The notes under the pieces: model-generated | Databases searched by the model: none | What the model saw: only the letters and a program-made list of their open reading frames with translations | Told to the model about the DNA's origin: nothing | Shown here: piece after piece, positions 43,432-51,161 of the stretch | Position numbering within the stretch: position 1 is the stretch's first letter | Layout of the letters: every line of letters starts with the position of its first letter | Position numbers and translations under genes: made by a program | Origin: Planctomycetota bacterium | GTDB taxonomy: Bacteria; Planctomycetota; MHYJ01; WSZJ01; JACPWG01 | Assembly (NCBI GenBank): GCA_016197205.1 | Contig: JACPWG010000023.1 | Span: 124,001-188,000 of the forward strand | Reading direction: 5' to 3' | Length of the DNA: 64,000 nt

Positions 43432-45045
43432 TCACCACCGCCACCACACGCCGAGCTGCTCCTCCATGCCATACCCCAGCCGCCCCGGCGGAACGACCAG
43501 CTCGATGCGGCCGCCGGCCCGTTCGACCGTGAGCCCCACCGAAACGGCTTTCCGGTCCTCCGCGCGGACGCGCGCCTCGAAAAGATCCAGGGCGCGCTCG
43601 ATCGGCTGGCCGTCATACACCAGCAGCACGTCCCCCCTCCGGAGCCCCGACGCGTCCGCCGGACTCCCTGCCACGACGTTCGTCACGCGGACCCGAAAAC
43701 CGAAGCGGTAGCCGAGCGGCCCGAAGGTCAGCTCGCTCGCCCCCGCCAGGAGGCACAGCGTGGCGAGAATCGTCGCAAAGACGCGGTGGCGATGGATCCG
43801 CCGGCTCACCCGGTACACCAGCGCCGCCGGGCGGGCATGAATGACTTCCCCGGCAAGCCGGCGCTCCAGGTCCTCCGCGAGCGCCCGCGCCGACGCATAC
43901 CGCCGGGCCGGGTTCTTCGCCATCGCCGTCGAGACGATCGTTTCCAAATCCGGGTCGAGGCCCGCGACCCGGCGACGAAGAGGCTCCGGCTCGTCCAGGA
44001 GCACGGTGTTCAGCAGCTTGAGCTGATTCGTCCCCTCGAAGGGGGGCGAGCCGCAGAGCATCTCGTACAGCACGGCCCCGAGCGAGTAGAGGTCGCTCGC
44101 GGGCCCGAGCCGCGAGCCGTCCCCGTCCGCTTGCTCGGGGGACATGTACACGACCGTACCCATGATCTGCCCCGTCCGCGTCAGCCGGCTGTCGGCATCC
44201 AGGTCCTTCGCGAGGCCGAAGTCCGCCAAAAGGACGCGAAAGGCCGTCGCGGGGAGAGGCGGCGCGGAGGGCACGACCGCATCCGACGCCGCGGCGAGCG
44301 GGAGCGCGGCGGCCGGCGGGACGACCACGGCGCCGGCCTCGGGGTCTCCGCGCGCGAGGAGGAGATTCGCGGGCTTGATGTCCCGGTGGACGAGCCCCTG
44401 CTCGTGCGTGAAGGCAAGCGCACGCGCGGCCTCCCGCGCAATGCGGAGCGCGGCCTCCGTCGGAAGCCGCCCCATGCGGTGAAGGAGGGCCTGCAGGCTC
44501 TCCCCCTCGATCAGCTCCATGGTGAAGAAGGGCTTGCCCTCGACCTCCCCGACCTCGTGGATCGGCACGATGTTGGGGTGGGAAAGCCGGGCCGCCACGC
44601 GCGCCTCCCGCTGAAAGCGCAGGCGCGCCTCCTCCGAGAGCCCCTCCCCTTCGAGCAGCACCTTGAGCGCGACCGTCCGCTGCAGCTCCTTGTCGAGCGC
44701 GCGGTACACCACGCCCATCCCCCCGCGGCCGAGCACGCGCACCAGCCGATACCGCCCGAAGTCCCGGCCTCCCGCGCCGAGCAGGAGCTCCGTCGGGCCC
44801 TCCGACGCGGGCGCCACGCGCGCGAGCTCCCCTTCGACGGGCCGGAGGATGGTGGCCTGCGTGGAGGGGTCCGGCGCGGGCACGGGCGCGGACGAACCGT
44901 CGAGAGGCGCACCGGCGGCGCGCGGGCCCGCGGGCACTGTCGGCGGGCAGGTGCGCCGCGGCTCGGAGCGCGCGGCGTCGGGAGCGGGCCCTTCCGACCC
45001 CGGCGACGGGCCCCCGCTCAGAGCATCCCCTTGTCCTTGTACCAT
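43432..45045 (-). CDS. Ser/Thr protein kinase with PDZ domain and catalytic-core insert
   Basis: A 537-residue kinase. Pro/Ala-rich N-terminus (1-95), then the kinase domain (about 98-395) with LGRGGMGVVY (105-114), Lys128, HRDIKPAN (220-227), DFG (275-277) and GTVVYMSPEQ. An insert of about 38 Ala/Pro/Val-rich residues (231-268) separates the catalytic loop from the DFG. A membrane helix lies at about 400-420. The C-terminal part (about 430-505) is a PDZ domain with VVAGSPADASGLRRGDVLLV, so the outer sensor is a peptide-binding PDZ rather than TPRs. The gene overlaps the 3' end of the epimerase gene by 28 bases, suggesting translational coupling. Confidence 0.88.
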   Translation of the reverse strand: MVQGQGDALSGGPSPGSEGPAPDAARSEPRRTCPPTVPAGPRAAGAPLDGSSAPVPAPDPSTQATILRPVEGELARVAPASEGPTELLLGAGGRDFGRYRLVRVLGRGGMGVVYRALDKELQRTVALKVLLEGEGLSEEARLRFQREARVAARLSHPNIVPIHEVGEVEGKPFFTMELIEGESLQALLHRMGRLPTEAALRIAREAARALAFTHEQGLVHRDIKPANLLLARGDPEAGAVVVPPAAALPLAAASDAVVPSAPPLPATAFRVLLADFGLAKDLDADSRLTRTGQIMGTVVYMSPEQADGDGSRLGPASDLYSLGAVLYEMLCGSPPFEGTNQLKLLNTVLLDEPEPLRRRVAGLDPDLETIVSTAMAKNPARRYASARALAEDLERRLAGEVIHARPAALVYRVSRRIHRHRVFATILATLCLLAGASELTFGPLGYRFGFRVRVTNVVAGSPADASGLRRGDVLLVYDGQPIERALDLFEARVRAEDRKAVSVGLTVERAGGRIELVVPPGRLGYGMEEQLGVWWRW

Positions 45046-46001
45046 TGGAACGTCCTCTGGATCGTCTCGGCGAACGGCCGCGGCCGGAACGCCAGCGTGC
45101 CCGCCGCCTTGTTGGCGTCATAGAAGAGGTGCAGCCCGCCGAGCACGGCCATCTCGCGCGTCACGAGCGGATGCTTGTGCGTCAGGAAGCGCGCATGCAG
45201 CTCCAGCGCCCCGGCCGCGAGCCACAGCACGGCGGTCGGCGCGCGGAAGGACGGCGCCGGGACGCCCACCTCGCGGGCGACCTTGCGGAAGATCTCCTCC
45301 CACGACAGGTTCTCGCCGCCGAGAATGTAGCGCTCCCCTTTCCGCCCCTTCTCGAAGGCGGCGAGGTGCCCGTCCACGACGTCGTCGACGTCGACCACGC
45401 TGGTCCCGCCGGACGTGTACGCGGGCAGGGCGCGGCGGTGGATGTCGCGGATCACGCGCCCGCTCTGGAACCGATAGTCGCCGGGCCCGAAGACCGCCGA
45501 GGGGTTCACGATCACCGCGTCAAGTCCGCGCGCGACCGCGGCTCGGACCTCCTCTTCGGCCTCGTGCTTCGTCTTGAAGTAGTTGATCTTCGCCGATGCC
45601 GGGCTGAAGGGCAGGAGCTCGTCCGCCGGCCCGTACGGGGTCGGGATGCCGACGGCGGCGACGGAGCTGGTGTGGACCAGGCGCTTCACGCGGGCGTCGA
45701 GCGCGGCCTGGACGACGTTGCGGGTCCCTTCCACGTTGATGCGCCGCTGCGCGTCCGCCTCCGCCCGCCAGAAGGAGAGGGAGGCCGCGAGGTGAAAGAC
45801 CGCGTCCGCGCCGCGCATGGCCGGAGCCAGGGTCGCGGGCTCCGTGACGTCCCCGACGTGGTGCGTCAGCTCCAGGCCCTCGAGCGGCGCCAGGGGGGAG
45901 GCGGCGCGCCGAAGAATGGCGACCTCCCAGCCGCGGTCGCGAAGGGCGCGGCAGAGGCGCGCGCCGAGGAAGCCGGTCGCTCCGGTCACGAGGGCTTTCA
46001 T
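45018..46001 (-). CDS. NAD-dependent epimerase/dehydratase (DFR-like SDR)
   Basis: A 327-residue extended short-chain dehydrogenase. The Rossmann motif GATGFLG is at residues 7-13. The catalytic Tyr/Lys pair is in INYFKTKHEAE (YxxxK), and NPSAVFGPGDYR is the typical substrate-loop marker. It resembles dihydroflavonol-4-reductase-like and hopanoid-associated sugar epimerases (HpnA type). GGAGGACAC precedes the ATG. It sits between the DUF374 acyltransferase (66 bases upstream) and the PDZ kinase (28-base overlap) on the same strand. A role in lipid or surface-sugar modification is inferred from the acyltransferase neighbour. Substrate is not predictable. Confidence 0.85.
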   Translation of the reverse strand: MKALVTGATGFLGARLCRALRDRGWEVAILRRAASPLAPLEGLELTHHVGDVTEPATLAPAMRGADAVFHLAASLSFWRAEADAQRRINVEGTRNVVQAALDARVKRLVHTSSVAAVGIPTPYGPADELLPFSPASAKINYFKTKHEAEEEVRAAVARGLDAVIVNPSAVFGPGDYRFQSGRVIRDIHRRALPAYTSGGTSVVDVDDVVDGHLAAFEKGRKGERYILGGENLSWEEIFRKVAREVGVPAPSFRAPTAVLWLAAGALELHARFLTHKHPLVTREMAVLGGLHLFYDANKAAGTLAFRPRPFAETIQRTFQWYKDKGML

Positions 46002-46066
46002 GTGTCCTCCCGGGATCGTGTGGGTTCGGATACGAGTTCGTTCCGTCGCGGGCGGCCGCGCACGGG

Positions 46067-46864
46067 TCAGACGTTCGACGGGCCGGCGCCGAGCCGGGCT
46101 TCGGCGGTGAGGTCCTCGAGCGCGCGTTCGAGTCGTGCCCGCGCGGCCTCGCGCACGGCGACGCGGTCAGCGGCCTCCGCGCCGGTGCCGTAGCGCGGCA
46201 CCCGGATCGGCTCTCCCCAGGCCACGCGCGCGCGCGTGAAGGGCACGGGGAGCTGGAACCGGTCCCACGAGGGGAGTCGGACCGCCTCCCGGAGCGCGCA
46301 CGCGAGCGGCAGGATCGGAAGCCCGCTGCGCTCGGCGGCGAGGATGACGCCCGACTGGACCCGGTGCCGCGGACCGAGCGGGCCGTCGGGCGTGATCACC
46401 GGGGACACGCCGGAGCGGGCGGCGCGGAGCAGCGCGAGGAGACCGGCGGCTCCGCCGCGCGTGGTCGAGCCGCGGACCGGTTCGGCGCCGAAGCGGCCGA
46501 AGAAGCGCGCGAGCAGCTCGCCGTCGCGGCTGGGGCTGACGAGCGGGGCGCAGCGCAGCCCCTTCCAGCGGAAGCGCGAGCCGAGGTAGTGCGTGAGGAT
46601 GAAGAGCTGGTCGTGCCAGAGGGCGAGGATGCCGCCGTGCCCGCGGCCGAGGAGGACGGAGCGGGGGAGGTCGGCCCGCACCTCTTCGACGTCGATCGTG
46701 CGACCGACGAGCGTGACGAGGAGGTAGGCGAGGCCGGGGACGAAGCCGACGACCCGCGGGTCGCGGCCCGCGGCGCGTAGCAGGCGGGAGAGCGGGCCGC
46801 GCCGTCGGGGGCGGCGGTCATCCTCGCGGGCTGGGAGCGGCGGAAACGGCGGGGCGTCGAGCAC
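46067..46864 (-). CDS. DUF374-type lysophospholipid acyltransferase-like protein
   Basis: A 265-residue protein of the DUF374 branch of the LPLAT superfamily. ILALWHDQLFIL holds the H(x)D-type catalytic pair. PVITPDGPLGPRHRVQSGV is the DUF374 hallmark and corresponds to the acceptor-binding block. One hydrophobic segment (about 38-55) may anchor it to the membrane. Relatives transfer acyl groups in lipid A or phospholipid synthesis. The GTG at 46864 is the longest start, with weak ribosome-site support and a disordered first 30 residues, so the real start may be further in. It is first in a probable operon with the epimerase and PDZ kinase. Confidence 0.8.
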   Translation of the reverse strand: MLDAPPFPPLPAREDDRRPRRRGPLSRLLRAAGRDPRVVGFVPGLAYLLVTLVGRTIDVEEVRADLPRSVLLGRGHGGILALWHDQLFILTHYLGSRFRWKGLRCAPLVSPSRDGELLARFFGRFGAEPVRGSTTRGGAAGLLALLRAARSGVSPVITPDGPLGPRHRVQSGVILAAERSGLPILPLACALREAVRLPSWDRFQLPVPFTRARVAWGEPIRVPRYGTGAEAADRVAVREAARARLERALEDLTAEARLGAGPSNV

Positions 46865-46884
46865 GGGCGACGACCTTGGTCTCG

Positions 46885-46980
46885 GGACGGCGAGGGCCCG
46901 CGCAGAAATCGCTGCGCACGCGTTGACCTCGGGGCTCCGGAAGGCGCGGGGCTTCCGGCCTGCGCGGAGCGACGGGAGTG
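46885..46980. repeat. Dispersed GC-rich repeat, copy of the 20895 element
   Basis: The sequence GGGCCCGCGCAGAAATCGCT, then GCGCGGGGCTTCCGGCCTGC, resembles the element at about 20880-20985. It is intergenic, between two minus-strand genes. Confidence 0.45.
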
Positions 46981-47004
46981 CATGCAGTTTTTTTTGAAGG
47001 GGCC

Positions 47005-47277
47005 TCAGTCCACGAGCACTTCATCGGCGGTGCGGTGGAGCCCGTTGATGACAAGGACCGTGACCAGTTCCCGGTCCTCTTTTTTTTCCAGGCGGTCGAT
47101 GTGTGTGCGGATGTCGACCAGCTTGAGCCGGATTTCCTTTTCCGCGCGGTCGACGGCCTTTGCCACCTCGGGGTTCGCCCGCTTGATGGCGCGTACCTTA
47201 TCGAAGATCGAGAGTGCGATGTCGCGGATGTCCGGGTTGGACGAATCCGCGGCGCTTTTCTTGGGACTTGCGGGCAT
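47005..47277 (-). CDS. Small charged helical protein, unknown function
   Basis: A 90-residue protein without signal peptide. A short disordered start (MPASPKKSAADSSN) leads into a long amphipathic helix (DIALSIFDKVRAIKRANPEV through RAEKEIRLKLVDIRTHIDRL), probably a coiled coil. It ends in a short hydrophobic segment (ELVTVLVINGLHRTADE). AAGGAG lies eight bases before the ATG at 47277. Codon use fits the genome. No family is recognised; a small oligomeric or regulatory protein is possible. Confidence 0.6.
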   Translation of the reverse strand: MPASPKKSAADSSNPDIRDIALSIFDKVRAIKRANPEVAKAVDRAEKEIRLKLVDIRTHIDRLEKKEDRELVTVLVINGLHRTADEVLVD

Positions 47278-47597
47278 GGGTGGCACTCCTTAGAGAGGAC
47301 GATCGGGTCGCGCGCCCCGTGGAAAGCCTACCAGAAGGAGGCGGCTGATTTCAAGTAGAGCAACATCGATGACCAGAGGCCATGGGCATCGAGCCTTGGG
47401 GGCCGCTGCGGAACGAAGGGCTGCGAAGGCCGCCACCAGCCGCAATTCGCAGTGTGGATTCGTTTCCGATCGGTAACGGACGAAGACTCCCGGTAACGAA
47501 AATCAGGCACCAGAAGCCCCCCTGCGAACGTCGCGACGCATAATTATTCATACTTAACATGCTTAATTGCATTGCTTTACGTTTTTCGCACGGCAGT
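47278..47597. other. AT-richer leader region
   Basis: About 320 bases of lower-GC sequence between divergent genes. AATTATTCATACTTAACATG (about 47541-47560) and AATTGCATTGCTTTACG are seen just upstream of the sigma-54-like promoter and could bind an activator. No gene was recognised. Confidence 0.4.
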
Positions 47598-47615
47598 CTG
47601 GCATAGGCGTTGCTT
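47598..47615 (+). promoter_or_regulatory. Sigma-54-like promoter of the first small secreted protein
   Basis: CTGGCAT-AGGCG-TTGCT matches the -24/-12 consensus (TGGCAC-N5-TTGCT): the GG at 47600-47601 and GC at 47612-47613 are exactly ten bases apart. The start site would be near 47625, about 64 bases before the ATG. Sigma-54 promoters need an enhancer-binding activator, and none is encoded nearby. Confidence 0.5.
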
Positions 47616-47688
47616 AAGGGGAGGACGTCCTCAGCGCGAGATTGCGAGGAATGAGAACATCGACGGTTACGAGGTAGGAGAAACGAAG

Positions 47689-48021
47689 ATGCGAAACCTT
47701 ATGCTGGCTCTGGTGGTGGTCGGAGTGGTGGTTGCCCTGGCGCCGGCGGCGATGGCCTGCGGAGGACACGAATCACGCGCGGCTGACTGCCTGGAGCGGC
47801 TCTTCGGGAGCGACGGGTCGCACGTCTCGGGCATGAGCGATCACGCCCTCACGGTGACGGTCGACGGCCAGAGCCAGACGGCCCACGGCACGGAGCAGAA
47901 CATGATCGACCAGCTCTCGGACTTCCTCCTGAGCCACGGCGTCACCCAGTCCTCGGCCGACCCCTGCGATCGCACCTCGAACGCCCAGAACGTCTTCGAG
48001 TCCAACAACCTGGCCGGCTAA
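47689..48021 (+). CDS. Small secreted protein, paralogue 1
   Basis: A 110-residue protein with a signal peptide (about 1-24, ending AAMACGG). The mature part (about 86 residues) contains CGGHESRAADCLERLFGSDG, a beta-like stretch HALTVTVDGQSQTAHGTEQN, and a helical C-terminus (MIDQLSDFLLSHG) ending in DPCDRTSNAQNVFESNNLAG. Three cysteines are present (in ACGG, ADCL and DPCD). I do not recognise the family. It is nearly identical in its mature part to the gene at 48696. A sigma-54-like promoter precedes it and a strong terminator follows, so it is a single-gene transcript. The ATG lies after AGGAGAAACGAAG. Confidence 0.75.
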   Translation: MRNLMLALVVVGVVVALAPAAMACGGHESRAADCLERLFGSDGSHVSGMSDHALTVTVDGQSQTAHGTEQNMIDQLSDFLLSHGVTQSSADPCDRTSNAQNVFESNNLAG

Positions 48022-48055
48022 GCCCCGAAGTTCACCAAGCCTCCGGTCCTGAGAT

Positions 48056-48100
48056 GAGGCCGATGTCCCTACCCCCAGGGACATCGGCCTCTCTATTTTT
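48056..48100 (+). terminator. Rho-independent terminator after paralogue 1
   Basis: A perfect 15-base stem (48056-48070 with 48077-48091) closes a 6-base loop and is followed by TCTATTTTT. It lies 35 bases after the stop codon. Confidence 0.9.
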
Positions 48101-48610
48101 AGGCTGTGCCATGCCCCGAAATCGTTGGCGCCGCAGCGCGAATCGTTCCGGGGAAGAACACGCTCCGAAGCTCCCGCGCCTGTCGACCGGAGCGCACAGC
48201 GCGAAGGTGGGGAGGCGGGAGCGAAGGCGGGTGCCGTCCTTTGATTGCGGCCACCGGCCGGGTTCGGCTTCAGATCGGGCGGCGTGCGGGTCCTAGGGGG
48301 TAGCGTCCGGGCGCAGAGCCAGGCCTCGTTCCCACCCTCCTGACAACACCGCCCAGCAACCAAGCGCATCCACCCACAAGTTCCGCCCCTACGAACCTAC
48401 CCGATCGACGCGTGCACTCCAGATCTGAATCGAGCCTCCTGCGCGTTCCCTCGCTCCTCATTTCGATTCCTTTCGTAACGCGGCGCATGCGCGGGGGCGT
48501 TACCGAATGTGACGTCGCCGCCGATCGGACCCGCGATCCGGGGCGGATGCGAATGAATGTGAATTCACAACAACATACGCACAATTGCTTTGCGCACGTT
48601 CTAATTCTGC
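48101..48610. other. Gap between the two secreted paralogues
   Basis: About 510 bases. The first 300 are GC-rich and featureless. From about 48410 the sequence becomes AT-richer, with CACAATTGCTTTGCGCACG at about 48579-48597, which partly resembles the AATTGCATTGCTTTACG upstream of paralogue 1. This shared block may be part of a common control region. No gene was recognised. Confidence 0.4.
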
Positions 48611-48628
48611 ACGGCTTACGAATTGCGA
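48611..48628 (+). promoter_or_regulatory. Sigma-54-like promoter of the second small secreted protein
   Basis: ACGGCTTACGAATTGCG has GG at 48613-48614 and GC at 48625-48626, again ten bases apart, with a good TTGC but a weak -24 box. The start would be near 48638, about 58 bases before the ATG, close to the geometry of paralogue 1. Confidence 0.35.
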
Positions 48629-48695
48629 TACTCGTTTTCTGTCTTGAGGATACTGGACTGGAAACAGAAACGGGGTCAGCAAAAGGAGAAACCTA

Positions 48696-49031
48696 ATGCG
48701 CACGTTCGCTCTCGCGATGGTGGTGGCGGTTGGACTGGTTGCCCTGACGTCCGCGCCTGTCCTGGCCTGCGGCGGACACGAATCCCGCGCGGCGGACTGC
48801 CTGGAACGGCTCTTCGGAAGCGACGGCTCGCATGTCTCCGGCATGAGCGATCACGCCCTCACCGTGACGGTCGATGGACAGAGCCAGACGGCCCACGGGA
48901 CTGAGCAGAACATGATCGATCAGCTCTCGGACTTTCTCCTGAGCCACGGCATCACGCAGACCAGCACCGACCCCTGCGATCGCACCTCGAACGCGCAAAA
49001 CATCTTCGAGTCCAACAACCTCGCGGGGTAG
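48696..49031 (+). CDS. Small secreted protein, paralogue 2
   Basis: A 111-residue protein with a signal peptide (about 1-25, ending APVLACGG) that differs from that of paralogue 1, while the mature part differs at only a handful of positions (Val/Ile, Ser/Thr and Ala/Thr swaps near the C-terminus). All three cysteines are kept. The strong conservation of the mature part and the different leader suggest an old duplication under purifying selection or recent gene conversion. AGGAG lies just before the ATG, followed after the gene by its own terminator. Function unknown. Confidence 0.75.
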   Translation: MRTFALAMVVAVGLVALTSAPVLACGGHESRAADCLERLFGSDGSHVSGMSDHALTVTVDGQSQTAHGTEQNMIDQLSDFLLSHGITQTSTDPCDRTSNAQNIFESNNLAG

Positions 49032-49075
49032 CCGAAGCAAGCGCCTTCGACAGAATCGACCAGACCAGAAAAAAA

Positions 49076-49111
49076 CGAGGCCGGCGTCCTGGCAACGGGA
49101 CGCCGGCCTCG
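49076..49111 (+). terminator. Hairpin terminator after paralogue 2
   Basis: A perfect 14-base stem (49076-49089 with 49098-49111) around an 8-base loop. The T tract on the + strand is weak, but a run of seven A residues precedes the stem, so it may also end transcripts on the minus strand, such as the transposase remnant. Confidence 0.75.
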
Positions 49112-49154
49112 CTCGTTTCGGCCAGCACGCGCAGGCGCCAGACGACTCGATCCA

Positions 49155-49236
49155 AGCACGCGCTGCCGGACTACGGACGGCGCGCCCCTCCGGCCCCGGC
49201 GCCGCCCCCGGCCGCACCCCCCGCCCCGCCGCCGAA
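49155..49236. repeat. 82-bp copy of the 3' end of the uvrD/pcrA gene
   Basis: This stretch is about 90% identical to 56520-56601, which covers the last 20-odd codons of the helicase gene and its stop. Here it is fused to the end of the transposase remnant, in the same relative orientation. Confidence 0.75.
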
Positions 49237-49902
49237 GTGTCCGCAGCGACGGCTGGTCCGCTGCCGCCCGGGCTCCCTGCAGCCGAGCCAGAACAAACTT
49301 CACGAATCCCTCTCCGCCCAGCACCAGCCCAGCCACGGCCCGCTCGAAGGGGCTCACGGGCTTCTCCCCTTTCCCCGCTTCCACGAATGCCCGATAGGTG
49401 TCGCGGCTCCCGTCGAATGCTGCCGGCGTCGGCCCCGTGGTCACCCAATCGACAGGCGCGGGCCCGCCGACCTAGGTGCGATAGCTGGACCACCGGTACC
49501 GTTCGGCGGGCCGGGTCAGCTTTGCCCGATTCGGGTTCAAGTGAGTGTAGCGCGCACACTCCAGGAAAGAAGGGCCGTCTTCTACAAGGATGGCCTTGAA
49601 GCGTCCCTGCCAGAGATGGCCCACTCGGCGGTGCCGGAAATTGAAATTGCGAACGTAGTCCCATTTGACGTGCCGCATCCATCGGGAGAGCTCACCGCGC
49701 GGCGTGGCGAGGCGGAGGTGAAAGTGGTTCGGCATGAGGCAGAAGGCGTGAACGACGAGCACTCCCTCCCCGACCCAGAAGGCGATGCGGTCGAGGAAGT
49801 TCTTCCGGTCCTCGTCATCAAGAAGGTGGGCATCCGCGCCACGCCGCGCCTCATCACCTGGTACAGCGCCCCTGGGAATTCAACCCGTACTGCACGGCTC
49901 AT
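49237..49902 (-). pseudogene. REP-associated tyrosine transposase (RAYT/IS200-like), broken twice
   Basis: The gene starts at 49902 (MSRAVRVEFPGALYQVMRRG). A one-base deletion near 49815 shifts the frame: the expected DDEDRKNFLDRIAFWV continues in the -1 frame and leads to VVHAFCLMPNHFHL, the HUH motif of Y1 transposases. That frame ends at a TAG (49472-49474) right after YRWSSYRT, yet the usual RAYT C-terminus (DWVTTGP, then YRAFVEAGKG, then LGGEGFVKFVLARL) follows in the same frame. The gene thus carries both a frameshift and a nonsense codon and cannot be active. No REP sequences were recognised near it. Confidence 0.8.
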
Positions 49903-50042
49903 GCGCCCAGACTACACGAGACCTCGCGGTGTCAAGCGCACAGTTGAATATTAAGAATGGGATGAGAAGGCCAGCTCCCGCGGGGTATCATTGCTGATCC
50001 CCAGGGGCAACCGGGCTTGACGCCCAGAAGTGGAGGCTGGCC

Positions 50043-51161
50043 GTGAACGAGTCCACAGTAGTGAAACCGTCCGTGCAAGAAACGATGGGCTTGGACCTCG
50101 GCGACCGCGAGAGCCGGTATTGCATCATCGACGCAAGCGCGATGGTGCTCTCGAAGGGACGGCTTCCCACGACAAAAAAAGCACTCGCGAAACTGTGTGC
50201 GGAGCACAAGCCCCTGCTGGTCGCGCTCGAGGCTGGAACCCACTCCGCGTGGGTGAGTCGAAGCTTCACGAGGGCGGGGCACTCCGTGCTCGTGGCGAAC
50301 CCGAGGAAGCTCCGTATCATCTACGACACGCACCGCAAGAACGACGCGGAGGATGCGGAACTCCTCGCGCGAGTCGCTCGACTGGACCCGAAGCTGCTCT
50401 CCCCGATCCACCATCGCGACGCCGCCTCGCAGAGCGACTGGGCGCTGCTTCGCTCCCGCGACGTGCTGGTCGCCGCTCGGACGAAGTTGATCCATCATGC
50501 GGGTGGAAGCGTGAAGTCGACGGGTGGCCGTCTGTCTGCATGCTCGACCGGCGCCTTCAGCACTCGCGTTGCCGATGAGTTGCCCGAGGAATTGCGCGCC
50601 GCCCTGGCACCCGTTGTCGACCAGGTCACTTCTCTGACGAAGCAGATCCGGGAGTTCGATCGCGTAGTGTTGGACTTGACGGTCAACAAGCATCCGCATG
50701 CGGCAAGACTCGCAACCGTCCCCGGCGTAGGAGCCCTCACCGCGCCGGCGTACGTTCTGACGATCGAAGAGCCGCAGCGATTCTCGAAGAGCCGCTCGGT
50801 GGCCGCGTACCTCGGGCTGGTACCGCGACAGGGGGACTCGGGCAACAGCACTCCGCAACTTCGAATCACGAAGGCGGGCGACTCCATGCTGCGGAAACTC
50901 CTGGTGGGCTCCGCACAGTACACGCTCGGACCGTTTGGACCGGACAGCGATCTGCGCCGGTGGGGACTCGCCCTCGCCGAACGAGTAAGAAAGCAGCGCC
51001 TGCGCCCGGCGGACCCCAACGTGCACCGGATCCCTCCGGGGATCCTCAACGAGTGCGAATGGAAGCATGACAGGTTAGGGTCCTCTCGGCGAATGCTTGA
51101 CGCCGGAACGTTGACTCCACGCGATGTCGATCCACTGGAACGAGTGCTCTCCAGAGTGTAG
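50043..51161 (+). CDS. IS110-family transposase
   Basis: A 372-residue DEDD transposase. GLDLGDRESRYCIID gives the first Asp, LLVALEAG the Glu and KNDAEDAELLARV the two later Asp residues of the RuvC-like domain. The C-terminal IS116/IS110/IS902 domain includes VPGVGALTAPAYVLTI, AAYLGLVPRQ and KAGDSMLRKLLVG, where the catalytic Ser lies. The final 60 residues (from LALAERVRKQ on) do not look like family members, so the end may be altered. GTG start with GGAGG upstream. IS110 elements lack terminal inverted repeats and use a bridge RNA from the non-coding flank, so the 110 bases before the gene are of interest. Confidence 0.85.
   Translation: MNESTVVKPSVQETMGLDLGDRESRYCIIDASAMVLSKGRLPTTKKALAKLCAEHKPLLVALEAGTHSAWVSRSFTRAGHSVLVANPRKLRIIYDTHRKNDAEDAELLARVARLDPKLLSPIHHRDAASQSDWALLRSRDVLVAARTKLIHHAGGSVKSTGGRLSACSTGAFSTRVADELPEELRAALAPVVDQVTSLTKQIREFDRVVLDLTVNKHPHAARLATVPGVGALTAPAYVLTIEEPQRFSKSRSVAAYLGLVPRQGDSGNSTPQLRITKAGDSMLRKLLVGSAQYTLGPFGPDSDLRRWGLALAERVRKQRLRPADPNVHRIPPGILNECEWKHDRLGSSRRMLDAGTLTPRDVDPLERVLSRV

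Noticed and set aside
49472..49474. In-frame TAG in the RAYT transposase considered as pyrrolysine
   Set aside because: The same gene also has a frameshift and sits among other gene remnants, so decay is the simpler explanation.
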